DNA of 64,000 nt, taken from the NCBI GenBank assembly GCA_024275135.1, contig JAJRZS010000034.1, positions 62,001-126,000 on the forward strand, given 5' to 3'. A model generated the notes under the pieces. The model searched no databases. It had not been told where the DNA came from and worked only from the letters and a program-made list of their open reading frames with translations. How positions within the stretch are numbered: the first letter of the stretch is position 1; each line of letters begins with the position of its first letter. The translations under genes and the position numbers were made by a program. The DNA comes from Planctomycetota bacterium (GTDB lineage: Bacteria > Planctomycetota > UBA1135). This document shows positions 1 through 8,783 of the stretch, piece after piece.

Positions 1-204
1 CTCACTCTACCCAAAGATATCCAGGTCTTGCGCACGCATGTGCAGCCTGGAGAGCACCAGATTCAGCTGGTGGGCCCCAACAATTCCACAATTGACCTAG
101 GAATTTACTCATTTGAAGCGGGTTCGCCCGTACTCCTTAATGTGCGCGCCATTGGGCAACAGTTGTTTGTCCACCCACGCCCGCCATCGCAACCTCGCCC
201 CTAA
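1..204 (+). CDS. C-terminal end of an unrecognised protein, possibly COG3014-like
   Basis: The frame is open from the window edge to a TAA at 202-204, giving 67 residues without a visible start. The fragment contains a short LPKDIQVLR-like strand, a PGEH turn and an ending rich in prolines and arginine. I see no catalytic motif. It lies 10 bases before two YcfL-like lipoproteins and LpoB. In many Gram-negative bacteria a large COG3014 family protein precedes these genes, and the fragment would fit its C-terminus, but that is an inference from position. The N-terminal part lies outside the window. Confidence 0.55.
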   Translation, partial: LTLPKDIQVLRTHVQPGEHQIQLVGPNNSTIDLGIYSFEAGSPVLLNVRAIGQQLFVHPRPPSQPRP

Positions 205-214
205 ACTTGTTGCC

Positions 215-607
215 ATGAACAAACCGCTTTTTTTCGTCTTCTCCCTCGCTCTCTTCGGCCTGGCATGCAGCTCCGCAGGGGTGCAAAATGGCCCTCTCAG
301 CGGCACCGCGCGCTATGTCGGCGATGACGATATTGATGATTTGGTGGAGCTTTCCACCGAACGCATTCGCTTTGGTCGCTCCGATGTTGCGGTTTACCAA
401 GTGGAATTAGTCAATCGCGACGAAGACGACATCTCGGTGGAATACCGTGCACGTTGGTACGACGCCGACGGCATCGAGGTGCAAAATGTCGCTCGCTCTT
501 GGAAGAAGGTTTTTGTACCTGGCCGCTCCCATCAACCCGTCACTTCGGTCGCACCCAATATGGAAGCCGTGCGCTGCGAACTGGAAGTGCGCTTGTCCGA
601 GAATTAA
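215..607 (+). CDS. YcfL-like (DUF1425) lipoprotein
   Basis: A 130-residue outer-membrane-type lipoprotein. A hydrophobic signal runs from residue 3 to 17 and ends in a lipobox (LACS) with Cys at 18. The rest forms a short beta-rich domain with the pattern VNRDEDD, RARWYDADG and a conserved-looking arginine-rich turn, as in the DUF1425/YcfL family. The family function is unknown, but in enterobacteria ycfL sits directly before lpoB. Here the gene is 3 bases before a second DUF1425-like gene and close to lpoB, so all are probably one operon. I chose the ATG at 215 because it gives a complete signal peptide; an in-frame upstream ATG at 113 lies inside the preceding gene and would bury it. Confidence 0.82.
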   Translation: MNKPLFFVFSLALFGLACSSAGVQNGPLSGTARYVGDDDIDDLVELSTERIRFGRSDVAVYQVELVNRDEDDISVEYRARWYDADGIEVQNVARSWKKVFVPGRSHQPVTSVAPNMEAVRCELEVRLSEN

Positions 608-610
608 TCC

Positions 611-1054
611 ATGAAGTTTCCCGCCATTTCCGCTTTTGCTCTCCTTGCCATCGGCGCCTGCGCTGGGCCTGAGGTTCACACGGCTGAAGTCATTCAGATC
701 AACGGCAAGGAATTTGAATACGGCGACGATGCGGTTCGCAATGTTGTGGTTGAAGTGCGCAACTTCGCCAAAGACTATGATTTGGATTTTGGATCGGTCC
801 ATGGTCGGCTCAACGATGGCCGCCTCGCTGTGCAGTTCCGCATCACCAACGACGACGATGAGCCCGTGCGCCTGCGTTGCACTTGGGAATGGCGCGATGC
901 TGGCGGCGTCGTCCTCCGCCGCGGAGCCTACGAAACCCCAGAAAAACTCTTAGTCATCCGCCCTGGCGAAGAGCGCACACTGCCTTTTACCTCTCCCACC
1001 GAAGCGGCGATACAGTTTGTCGTTCGCGTTGAACCTACTGCTCCCACCGAATAG
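611..1054 (+). CDS. second YcfL-like (DUF1425) lipoprotein
   Basis: A 147-residue lipoprotein with a lipobox (IGAC) and Cys at about residue 17. The mature part repeats the architecture of the preceding gene: a strand with ITNDDDEPV, a CTWEWRDAGG turn, and a final beta hairpin. The two are probably diverged paralogues in tandem. The start follows the previous stop by 3 bases, and the stop is 2 bases before lpoB, so translation is likely coupled. Function is unknown; the neighbourhood suggests a helper of the LpoB branch of cell-envelope assembly. Confidence 0.72.
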   Translation: MKFPAISAFALLAIGACAGPEVHTAEVIQINGKEFEYGDDAVRNVVVEVRNFAKDYDLDFGSVHGRLNDGRLAVQFRITNDDDEPVRLRCTWEWRDAGGVVLRRGAYETPEKLLVIRPGEERTLPFTSPTEAAIQFVVRVEPTAPTE

Positions 1055-1056
1055 CC

Positions 1057-1635
1057 ATGAAATCATCTTTCGCACTCTCTCTTTGCGCCCTCGCTTTTTG
1101 CGGAGCCTGTGCAAACAAAGTTACTTACGAGGATCCCGAAGGCGTCGAGGTTCTCACTACTGGCTTCAGTTACACCGATCTTCAAGCCATCGCCCAAGAG
1201 ATGACGGAATCCTTTACCGCCTCCAATGTTTGGGGTGGGGATCGGCCGCGCATCGTGTTTGGTGGGGTCGACAACCGCACCAATCAACATATCGATACGC
1301 AAAACATCACCGACACCATCCGCACTGCGTTAATTCAATCGCAAAAATTTTCGGTGGTGGCCGGCGATCAGGGCATTGCCGAAATGGATAAAGAACTTGC
1401 CTACCAAGCTTCCGGTGTCGTCGATGCCGCTGCAGCCGCAGAGCTCGGTCGCCAACTCGGTGCGGAATATGTGTTCTATGGTCGATTCACCAGCATTACC
1501 AATTCCGCTGATGACGTGCGTTCAGTGTTCTATAAGTTCACCTTAAATGCCGTCAATGTGCAAACCCGCCAAATTGTGTGGGCCGACGAAAAACAGTTAC
1601 GCAAGCGCAGCGAGAAGGCCTTCCTCGGTTGGTAA
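1057..1635 (+). CDS. lpoB: LpoB-like penicillin-binding protein activator lipoprotein
   Basis: A 192-residue protein matching the LpoB family: signal with lipobox (CGAC), then a domain containing PRIVFGGVDNRTNQHIDT, a helix with ITDTIRTAL, and the strand GAEYVFYGRFTSI. LpoB in E. coli is an outer-membrane lipoprotein that reaches through the periplasm and activates the peptidoglycan synthase PBP1b. The linker after the lipid anchor is very short here, unlike the long disordered linker of E. coli LpoB, so the protein may span a smaller gap or act on a different partner. Family assignment is strong from the sequence pattern and the two YcfL-like neighbours; the PBP partner is inferred. Confidence 0.85.
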   Translation: MKSSFALSLCALAFCGACANKVTYEDPEGVEVLTTGFSYTDLQAIAQEMTESFTASNVWGGDRPRIVFGGVDNRTNQHIDTQNITDTIRTALIQSQKFSVVAGDQGIAEMDKELAYQASGVVDAAAAAELGRQLGAEYVFYGRFTSITNSADDVRSVFYKFTLNAVNVQTRQIVWADEKQLRKRSEKAFLGW

Positions 1636-1646
1636 TCCAATTTTCG

Positions 1647-2021
1647 ATGCGTCTTCCCCAACGCCCGAAGTACCAAAATCCACCGCCGCCGCAAGAGCTG
1701 AATCCGCGCAAAGCTTTTTCCACGCGCCAACTGCCCAGCGGAAGCCCTGTCTTCGACAAAGTTTTCCCCTGCGCACTTGGCTTTGGGATTGGGTTTGCCA
1801 TCATCTCTTCCCTCCTGGTCAGCTCTCCTGAAGGTTTGGAATTTTCCACTTGGGGCGTAAACCTTCCTCTGGTTAATGGTGGAATGTTTGGCTTCAGCTT
1901 TGGCCTATTGGTTTCGCCTATTTGCCTTTGGCTTAAAAAGGGCAAAGATAGCTCCGGAATATTATGGGTCACCATCCTCCTTGGTTTGCTCTTTGGTTAC
2001 GGTGCCGCTCTTATCGGCTAA
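1647..2021 (+). CDS. small membrane protein with two transmembrane segments
   Basis: A 124-residue protein with a polar, proline-rich N-terminal 30 residues (including PKYQNPPPPQ) followed by two hydrophobic segments at about residues 42-60 and 75-92, and a third at about 103-122. I do not recognise a family. It starts 11 bases after lpoB and lies on the same strand, so it may be the last member of that operon. The ATG at 1647 is preferred; an in-frame ATG at 1578 lies inside lpoB in another frame. Confidence 0.55.
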   Translation: MRLPQRPKYQNPPPPQELNPRKAFSTRQLPSGSPVFDKVFPCALGFGIGFAIISSLLVSSPEGLEFSTWGVNLPLVNGGMFGFSFGLLVSPICLWLKKGKDSSGILWVTILLGLLFGYGAALIG

Positions 2022-2055
2022 CCCGCATTCCAAGGAAAAGCATACACTAGCGAGC

Positions 2056-3198
2056 ATGCGCTTTGCCCCCGTTCTCCTTGCCCTCCTTCCCTTTGCATCT
2101 TGCGCTTCCGCGAACTATCACACGGAAACCGCCCAAGTAGCCAATCAAACTCGTTCGGCAAGCTTGCAAACCCATGTGCAAAAACTTACTTCCCTGGGTC
2201 CGCGCCGCGCCGGCGACGCCGAGAAATGCGAGCAAACTGTAAACTATTTGGAAGCGGAGCTGCATTCCCTCAACATTAGCACGCAACGAGAAATCTTTTC
2301 TGCTCCCGTGGATGGGCAATTAGAACTGATTCTTGAAGATTTAACCATGGAATTGCCAGAGGTGTATTTTTTCGATTGCATCCGCCAGGCCTCAGTTCGC
2401 GACGGCATCGCCAACTCTTACCACATGTTGTCTAAGGTAAAAAGTTACGGACTTAAGCGAGTGGATGCTGTCGATGTGCCTCAAACCAATTTATTGGCCA
2501 CCATCCCGGGTACGCGCTTTCCTGAGTTGGTGCTAGAGATTTCTGCGCACTACGACACCGTTCCGGGCACCGTCGGCGCCGACGACAACACCAGTGGGGT
2601 CGCCGTGTTGCTGGAAGTCGCCCGTCTGCTAAAGGAGCAAGCACCGGCATGCACCGTACGGCTGTGCTTTTTCGCTGCTGAGGAACCTGGATTATTAGGT
2701 TCGAAATACCACATGGAACAGTTGATTGCGCAAGGGGAGATTGATGCGCTGATTGGCCTCTTAAATATGGATGGGGTGGGCTATTACACCGAAGAAGAAA
2801 ACTCCCAACAAGCTCCTCCTGGGGCCCCGTTTTTCCTCGCCCCGCCCACCACCGGAAATTTTCTAGCCATGATCGGCGACGCCACCTCCGCTGATCTCGC
2901 ACATCTCGTGGAAAAAAACGCCCAACAATATGTGCCGGAACTTCCGCTCTTCGTTCTCGCCCGGCTCGGAGGGATGCTTCCAGACACCCGACGCAGCGAT
3001 CACGCTCCCTATTGGGACGCCGACATCCCCGCCGTTTTGCTAACGGATACGGCGAATTTCCGCAATCCTCACTATCACTGCTTTTCCGATGAGGCCACCA
3101 CCCTGGATTTCCATCGCCTGCGCCAAGTGGCCTCCGTGGTGGTCGCCGCCGCTCTAGCAGCCACAGAACAGGCCGCCGTCAATCAAGCAAGTCGTTAG
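2056..3198 (+). CDS. M28-family zinc peptidase, lipoprotein
   Basis: A 380-residue lipoprotein peptidase. The signal ends in a lipobox (FASC, Cys about 16). The M28 zinc site is intact: HYDTVPG supplies the first His, ADDNTSG the bridging Asp, FFAAEEPG the catalytic Glu and a ligand Glu, and HYHCFSDEATTLDF the last His near the C-terminus. The SDHAPYW segment is also typical. M28 enzymes are aminopeptidases or related amidases such as glutaminyl cyclases; the specificity cannot be read here. Because the signal peptide is clear, I start at the ATG at 2056. It follows the small membrane gene by 34 bases and may be co-transcribed with it. Confidence 0.88.
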   Translation: MRFAPVLLALLPFASCASANYHTETAQVANQTRSASLQTHVQKLTSLGPRRAGDAEKCEQTVNYLEAELHSLNISTQREIFSAPVDGQLELILEDLTMELPEVYFFDCIRQASVRDGIANSYHMLSKVKSYGLKRVDAVDVPQTNLLATIPGTRFPELVLEISAHYDTVPGTVGADDNTSGVAVLLEVARLLKEQAPACTVRLCFFAAEEPGLLGSKYHMEQLIAQGEIDALIGLLNMDGVGYYTEEENSQQAPPGAPFFLAPPTTGNFLAMIGDATSADLAHLVEKNAQQYVPELPLFVLARLGGMLPDTRRSDHAPYWDADIPAVLLTDTANFRNPHYHCFSDEATTLDFHRLRQVASVVVAAALAATEQAAVNQASR

Positions 3199-3258
3199 AA
3201 TCAGGGCCTTCCGCCGCCGCGGCACCCCGAGCGGCCATTCCCCTTGCAACATCCAACC

Positions 3259-4500
3259 ATGAACCCGCTGTTCAACATTAGCTTCAGCGACGCGCAACTT
3301 GCGTGGCGAGAAAAGGCCCACGAAATTGCCGTCAAATACCTTCTGCCCAACGCCCTGAAGCACGACAAAGATTCCAGCTTCAATGAGGAGGCCTTCCAGG
3401 CAGCTGCCGATGCCAGCATGCTCGGCGTGTGGATTCCCAAGGAATATGGTGGCAGTGGCGATGGCATCCTCGCCTTGGCACTCATGGTGGAAGAGTTTTC
3501 GAAGGCGGATCCTGCTTTCGGTGTCGCCTTTGCCGTTAACGCTCTTGGTTCCATCCCCATCATCGTCGGCGGCACGGAAGAACAAAAAGCCAAATACCTA
3601 CCACGTGTGGCCGCTGGCAAAGCCGCTTGCGCTTTCGCCCTTTCCGAAAAGTTTGCCGGGTCGGATGCTGGTGGATTGTCGGTACGCGCCATCAAAGACG
3701 GCGACACCTGGACCATCCGCGGTGAAAAAAAATGGACCACCAACGGCTCCCGCGCCAACATCATCACTTGCTTCGCGGTCACCGACCCTGAATCTCGCTC
3801 GCGGAGAATCTCAGCCTTTATCGTCGAAGACACCGACCCCGGATTCTCCATTAAAAAGCTCGAAGACAAAATGGGCATCCGCTCGGTACCGGTATGCGAA
3901 ACCGTCTTCGATGGGGTGCAAGTCGGCGATGATCGCCTCATTGGTGGCACCCCAGGCCTTGGCTTTAAGCATTCCATGATGACTTTGGATTTGGCGCGCC
4001 CGGGCGTTGCCGCCCAAGCTGTGGGCACCGCAGCCGGTGCTTTAGAGTTGGCCACGGTTTATGCTGGCCGCCGCAAACAATTCGGCCAAGCCATTTCTGG
4101 TTTCCAAATGATTCAATCCATGCTGGCCGACATGGCCCAGCAAACCGAAGCCGCACGCTGGCTGGTTTACGCCACTGCCGCCCAAGCCGACGCTGGCCAC
4201 AAAGGGGTCACCAAGATTGCCGCCATGGCCAAGTGCTTTGCCACCGACGTTGCCGTCAAAGTGGCCACCGATGCCGTGCAAATCTTTGGTGGTTACGGCT
4301 TCATGGAAGATTACCCCATCGCCAAGTACTATCGCGATGCCAAGATTCTGCAGATTTACGAGGGCACCAACCAAGTGCAGCGCATGGTGATTGCACGCAA
4401 CCTCATCAAGGAATCTGGGGATTTGGATTACTACAATCAAGTCATTCCCACCGAAACCCAAGAATCTTTCGGCGCGGAACCAGTAACCGCCAACGTTTAG
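3259..4500 (+). CDS. acyl-CoA dehydrogenase
   Basis: A 413-residue FAD-dependent acyl-CoA dehydrogenase, which removes hydrogens from the alpha and beta carbons of acyl-CoA and passes electrons to ETF. The N-terminal helical domain is followed by the FAD-binding strand segment CAFALSEKFAGSDAGG, then WTTNG, and the C-terminal helices with YAGRRKQFGQ, QIFGGYGFMEDYP and YEGTNQVQRMVIARN. The Glu of YEGT is the catalytic base position used by short- and medium-chain enzymes. Length is usual for the family. The ATG at 3259 is preferred over a TTG five codons upstream. The gene stands alone on its strand and converges with the glycosylase, sharing 4 bases. Confidence 0.95.
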   Translation: MNPLFNISFSDAQLAWREKAHEIAVKYLLPNALKHDKDSSFNEEAFQAAADASMLGVWIPKEYGGSGDGILALALMVEEFSKADPAFGVAFAVNALGSIPIIVGGTEEQKAKYLPRVAAGKAACAFALSEKFAGSDAGGLSVRAIKDGDTWTIRGEKKWTTNGSRANIITCFAVTDPESRSRRISAFIVEDTDPGFSIKKLEDKMGIRSVPVCETVFDGVQVGDDRLIGGTPGLGFKHSMMTLDLARPGVAAQAVGTAAGALELATVYAGRRKQFGQAISGFQMIQSMLADMAQQTEAARWLVYATAAQADAGHKGVTKIAAMAKCFATDVAVKVATDAVQIFGGYGFMEDYPIAKYYRDAKILQIYEGTNQVQRMVIARNLIKESGDLDYYNQVIPTETQESFGAEPVTANV

Positions 4501-5147
4501 AAATCGGCTTGGGGTGCCGCCCGCGCGGACTCCACCACCCGATACATCATCCAAGAACCAACGCTGCGTAGTGGTGCCCACACTGCGCAGCGTTTTTCTA
4601 CTTCCTTTGGTGTAGGGCGTTTGGCTGAGCCATCTAATAGTCGCAATCCCTCCTGTATCCCCAAATCGGTGGTGGGCAATACGTCGAGCCGACCGAGTTT
4701 GAATAGCAAAAACATTTGCGCCGTCCACACCCCAATCCCACGCACTGCCGTAAGTTCGGCAATCACGCGCTCATCCGAAAACCGTCCAAGCGAGCGAATA
4801 GGCAGCCGGCCATCTTCAATATGAGCCGCTAGATCGCGTAAGGACGCTGCCTTGTTGGCCGACAATCCTGCTGCACGCAGGCAGGGCAGGGGAATTTGCA
4901 AAAAATCTTTCGGCGGCGCCAAACCACGTCCCTTTGTCAAAGCGCAAGTATGCTGAAAAATCGTGTCGGCGGCTTTATACGCTAGCTGTTGGAAAACAAT
5001 AGCTCGGGCCAAAGATTGCCAGTGGCTAAGGCGGCGACCCGAGGCATCGGGGAAACCAGGAAATGCGGGCAAGCGGCGCATGGCCTGGCCCAGTACGGGA
5101 TCGCGCCGACGGAGCGCACGTAGTTGGACAGGGCTCGGGCAAGGCAT
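4497..5147 (-). CDS. DNA-3-methyladenine glycosylase II-type (HhH-GPD) protein
   Basis: A 216-residue base-excision repair glycosylase of the AlkA-like HhH-GPD superfamily, expected to remove alkylated purines. The helix-hairpin-helix reads AVRGIGVWTAQMFLLF, followed by the loop with the catalytic Asp in PTTDLGIQ. The N-terminal part holds the family's LARAIVFQQLA segment. It lacks the N-terminal TATA-like domain of E. coli AlkA, so it resembles the shorter versions. The ATG at 5147 is preferred; a TTG ten codons upstream is possible. The gene converges with the acyl-CoA dehydrogenase, overlapping by 4 bases, and is divergent from the beta-helix protein. Confidence 0.9.
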   Translation of the reverse strand: MPCPSPVQLRALRRRDPVLGQAMRRLPAFPGFPDASGRRLSHWQSLARAIVFQQLAYKAADTIFQHTCALTKGRGLAPPKDFLQIPLPCLRAAGLSANKAASLRDLAAHIEDGRLPIRSLGRFSDERVIAELTAVRGIGVWTAQMFLLFKLGRLDVLPTTDLGIQEGLRLLDGSAKRPTPKEVEKRCAVWAPLRSVGSWMMYRVVESARAAPQADF

Positions 5148-5257
5148 GCACTCAATGTACGCATCTTGGGGCACCAACGGCTCTACGAGATTTCGACTTC
5201 TGGGGCTATACTCCCAAAATAGACCTCCCCCGGTTCCCCTCCCCTGCCCTGCCCATC

Positions 5258-7111
5258 ATGAACAAGCTGTTTGCTGTTTTCCTTTGTGCCCTTTTTGCGG
5301 GAACTCTGTTCGCGCAACAAGATATTTTCGTGAGCCCCTTTGGTGACGATACCACCGGCGATGGCTCTTCCGCCGCTCCTTTTCGCACGGTCACCAAGGC
5401 GAATACGGTTGCTCTCACCCCCGGCGATCGCATTATGATTTCGCCTGGAACCTATGCCACCACCGACGGTGAAGTCTTTCCTTTATTTTTGGGTGATGGC
5501 GTGAGCTTGATTGGCCCGACAGTGGGCTCGGCAACTTTGGATGGCACCGCCGTTCTCACCCCAATCTTGGTGGTGGGCACCAGCGCAGTTTCGGTAAGCA
5601 TCGAACAATTGCGAATTTTGGGCGATGGCGTGTTAATTCAAGTCTTTGGCAACCCATCAGAATTGCGAATTACTGATTGTTCCCTGTTGGGAGGGCGTCG
5701 AGGGATTGATCGTGATTTCCCCGGCGACACTTCCATCCTCACAGTGGAGCGCTGTTCCATTTTGGATATGCAGGAATATGGAATTTTGTGGAAACTAACA
5801 TCCTCAGGCCCAGGCACTTTGCAAGTCAATGTGCGAGATTGTGTGATTGCTGGCAAAAATCTAAGTCAAAGTGGGATTGAAGTGGCAGGTACCGGTGGCA
5901 CTCAGTTTGCCGTCGACATTCAACGCAACTCGGTTGAAAAGTACAAAACCGGCTTACGCCTAAGCGTCAATGCAACCTCGGCTGATGCATCCTATACCGG
6001 AACCGTTGCCAGCAACAGTTTTCGTAAAGAAGATGGAAGCGGAATTGAAGTACGCCTCGATGCCCTAGGTCCCGGGGTCGCCTCAGCCTCGATGGATGTT
6101 GGTTTTTTCTATAACTTGTTGGAAAAAAATGGGGATTTTGGCGGGGATTTCAAGTTAACGGCCAACGGTGTTGATTCTACTTGCTTGTTGACCAGCCAGT
6201 TCCTTGGCAACACCGTTCAGTTCAATGACAAGAGTGGGTTGTATTTTCGTGAAAGCCAGATCTTAGGTGGGCAAGCCACCACCCTCCCCGATCTAGGTGG
6301 TGGCCCATCAGCAGCTCTAGGCGCGAATACTTTTGTTTTTAACGACAACTTTTATCAGTCTGGTGCTGAATTCGATGTGCGCATCGAAAGCAATGATGAT
6401 GTCCCCGCGCAAGGCAATTGGTGGTTTGTCCTCACCACTGCCGAGGCAAATAAGCAGGGTACTGCGCTATTAGAAACCCAACTTGCCGATCATATTTTGG
6501 ACGGTGCGGACAACCCGCAAACCGGCACCGTCGATTTCAGTGGCTATCTAATTGGCGATTTGCAATTCACAGCCACCCCCTCCAAGGTGTTAGGTACCGG
6601 CCAAGCCAAAACCACCTTGGTGGCACAAGACGGGACATTGTTTGTCCCCGGTGCAGGCATCCTTCCTTCCACCCTCACGGTCGATGGCACCCCCATCCTC
6701 TTTTTTGATGTTAGCCCCACCGGCAAATTACTGAGCTTCACCATGCCCAACATCGCCACGGTGGGAGGTGGCCCGGCCCTCATTCAACTCACTTTACCCG
6801 CAGGACAAAGTGGCACCGCATCTCAATCGGTGGTGCGCACCACGGACAAGGGTCGCTTGGAATGTTTTGTTGCCACAGCAGCCTTTGGTAGTCCCATGGC
6901 CAAAGAGCTCAATATCCTGCGCCGGTGGCGGGACGAAGTCCTTTTGGATACAACGGCTGGGCGCTTTTTTGTCCGCCTCTATTACCGCTACTCGCCTCCT
7001 TGCGCCAACTGGATTGCCCAGACCGACACCCGGAGGCGAGCTGCACGCGCGGTGCTCCGGCCACTCATCGCTTGGATTGAGTGGCAGGAGCTTTTGCGCA
7101 AACTTAGATGA
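5258..7111 (+). CDS. secreted right-handed beta-helix protein with CFI-box C-terminus
   Basis: A 617-residue exported protein. After a signal peptide (cleavage near residue 20, FAQQ) comes a DUF1565-like opening, IFVSPFGDDTTGDGSS and TPGDRIMISPGTY, leading into repeated strand-turn units typical of parallel beta-helices to about residue 420. The C-terminal 80 residues start with CFVATAAFGSPMA and contain FFVRLYYRYSPP; this is the CFI-box C-terminal region seen on many secreted bacterial proteins, probably a sorting or anchoring tail. No catalytic residues of a polysaccharide lyase are evident. It converges with the propeller gene with an 8-base overlap. Binding of a surface glycan is possible but unproven. 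Confidence 0.85.
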   Translation: MNKLFAVFLCALFAGTLFAQQDIFVSPFGDDTTGDGSSAAPFRTVTKANTVALTPGDRIMISPGTYATTDGEVFPLFLGDGVSLIGPTVGSATLDGTAVLTPILVVGTSAVSVSIEQLRILGDGVLIQVFGNPSELRITDCSLLGGRRGIDRDFPGDTSILTVERCSILDMQEYGILWKLTSSGPGTLQVNVRDCVIAGKNLSQSGIEVAGTGGTQFAVDIQRNSVEKYKTGLRLSVNATSADASYTGTVASNSFRKEDGSGIEVRLDALGPGVASASMDVGFFYNLLEKNGDFGGDFKLTANGVDSTCLLTSQFLGNTVQFNDKSGLYFRESQILGGQATTLPDLGGGPSAALGANTFVFNDNFYQSGAEFDVRIESNDDVPAQGNWWFVLTTAEANKQGTALLETQLADHILDGADNPQTGTVDFSGYLIGDLQFTATPSKVLGTGQAKTTLVAQDGTLFVPGAGILPSTLTVDGTPILFFDVSPTGKLLSFTMPNIATVGGGPALIQLTLPAGQSGTASQSVVRTTDKGRLECFVATAAFGSPMAKELNILRRWRDEVLLDTTAGRFFVRLYYRYSPPCANWIAQTDTRRRAARAVLRPLIAWIEWQELLRKLR

Positions 7112-8747
7112 TGGTGAATGCGATGAAGTTGGAATCTTCAAACACGCCAGCGGACGGTGAAGCGGCAACTTCAAAGTAAATCAATCGACCAACCATCGAG
7201 CCCGGCAAAGGTGGGCTTATCCAAGTTCCGGTTCCAGTGTTGGAGTTGACGCCACTGGCCAAAGGGCTGATTGGAGAACCCAAATCAAACTGGTGACCAC
7301 TGAAGGTGAAACCGAGGTTTGAGAAGGAATACAGGAACCAGTAGTTGGAGTTGGGGGTGGCGCCGGACCAGGTGTAGGTGACTTGGGTGCCAACCGCGCC
7401 CTGAGCGGGGCCAACCAGAGTGATGGTATCGTTTACCGGAGGGGGAGGTGGCACATCCTGCCACAGGAAAGCATCCAATACTAAGTTCGTATCGCCAGGC
7501 ACCAAGTTGGTAGCGTGACTTTGATACACCATGATGGATCCATCGCTGTTGATAGACGGGCGCGAACTATTGCCATTGCCTTGGGCACCTCCCACCGCAC
7601 CGCTAATCATGCGCGTAATACCTGTAGTGGTATCGTGCAGAAACACGTCCTCAGCAAAGTTCGTGTCGTTGGGCGTGAGGTTGCTAGCAAAAGAACGGAA
7701 AGCCACCAAACGGCCATCGGCGCTAAGCGAAGGGACCGAGCTTAAAGCATTGCCTTCCACGCCAGAGCTGCTGACGCTAACACGGGTGGTGATACCAGTA
7801 GCTACTTCGTAGAGGAACACATCTTCCACCAAGTTGGTATCGCCAGCCACCAGGTTGGAGGCGATGGAACGGTAGGCGATAAAAGCGCCATCGGAAGAGA
7901 TGAAGGGTCGAGACGAAATGCCATTGCCCTGCACGCCGGCGGTGCTTTTGCTCACCAAAGTAGTGGCACCCGTGGTGCGATCATGCAAGAAGATATCGCG
8001 TGCGAAGTTGAGGTCGCCAGGAACCAAGTTGGTGCCGTCGGACCAGAAAGTGACCAAGTTGCCATCGCCAGAGATGGAGGGGCGGTCGGAGGAGTTGTTG
8101 GACTGCACACCAAAACTATCCACACTTACGATTTCCGTAGTTCCCAACAGGGTGTCGTAGACAAAGATGTCGTCAAGGGTGCCATTGATATCGAATCCAG
8201 GAACCAAGTTGGTGGAAGTAGAGCGATAAGCAATGAACCGACCATCTGCAGAGATGCTCGGTCGCGTGCTTAAACCATTGCCTTGCACACCCAAGGTGCT
8301 TTTGCTCACCAAAATTGTGGTGCCCAAAGTGCGATCGCGAAGGAAAATATCGCGGTTGAAGTTCAAGTCGCCGGCAACCAGGTTGGAAGCATCGCTGGCA
8401 AAAGCCACATAGCGACCATCGGCCGACATCACCGGGCGTTCACTAGGGCCGTTAGCAAAGCCACCAAGGGTGTTGACCGTTACATTTTCGACTGCACCGG
8501 TAGTGAGGTCACGCACCACCACATCAGCAACAAAGTTCAAGTCGCCAGGGAGGATGGTGCTGGCGTTGGTCTGGAAAGCGACAAAGCCACCGTTGAGCGC
8601 CACGAAGGGGCGTTCGGATTTGGCATCACCTTGTTGGCCAAGAGCGGACACGCTGATGCGTTCGACCACTTGTTGGGCGGAGGCAGGGGCACTCGACAGG
8701 GCCAAAAACAGGCCCGCCAATGCGGAAAGAGGAAGAATTTTTCTCAC
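7104..8747 (-). CDS. secreted seven-repeat beta-propeller protein
   Basis: A 547-residue exported protein with a signal peptide ending near ASAQQ. Residues 46 to about 440 are seven consecutive units of about 58 residues with the pattern SADGR-(V/I)AF-S-ASNLVPGD-N-D-FL-D-TG-T-VS, a PD40/TolB-like propeller blade. Seven units would close a seven-bladed propeller. A proline stretch leads into a C-terminal beta domain of about 105 residues. The start is a GTG. It is 36 bases downstream of the transferase gene on the same strand and could be read from it. Function is unknown; such propellers usually bind a partner or ligand in the periplasm or outside. Confidence 0.8.
   Translation of the reverse strand: MRKILPLSALAGLFLALSSAPASAQQVVERISVSALGQQGDAKSERPFVALNGGFVAFQTNASTILPGDLNFVADVVVRDLTTGAVENVTVNTLGGFANGPSERPVMSADGRYVAFASDASNLVAGDLNFNRDIFLRDRTLGTTILVSKSTLGVQGNGLSTRPSISADGRFIAYRSTSTNLVPGFDINGTLDDIFVYDTLLGTTEIVSVDSFGVQSNNSSDRPSISGDGNLVTFWSDGTNLVPGDLNFARDIFLHDRTTGATTLVSKSTAGVQGNGISSRPFISSDGAFIAYRSIASNLVAGDTNLVEDVFLYEVATGITTRVSVSSSGVEGNALSSVPSLSADGRLVAFRSFASNLTPNDTNFAEDVFLHDTTTGITRMISGAVGGAQGNGNSSRPSINSDGSIMVYQSHATNLVPGDTNLVLDAFLWQDVPPPPPVNDTITLVGPAQGAVGTQVTYTWSGATPNSNYWFLYSFSNLGFTFSGHQFDLGSPISPLASGVNSNTGTGTWISPPLPGSMVGRLIYFEVAASPSAGVFEDSNFIAFTII
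7428..8612 (-). repeat. seven tandem blade-coding repeats of about 174 bp
   Basis: Seven in-frame units of about 58 codons inside the propeller gene. Units 2 and 4 are the most alike (both carry KST-GVQGNG); unit 3 has a two-residue insertion and a glycine-aspartate shift (PGFDINGT). The regular length is consistent with duplication of single blades. Confidence 0.8.
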
Positions 8748-8783
8748 GAATCCTAAGAATTACGGGGATGTTTGGAGGCGGCC

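Noticed and set aside
3201-4055. A 284-codon frame opposite the acyl-CoA dehydrogenase
   Set aside because: It lies fully antisense to a strongly conserved enzyme and has no motif of its own.
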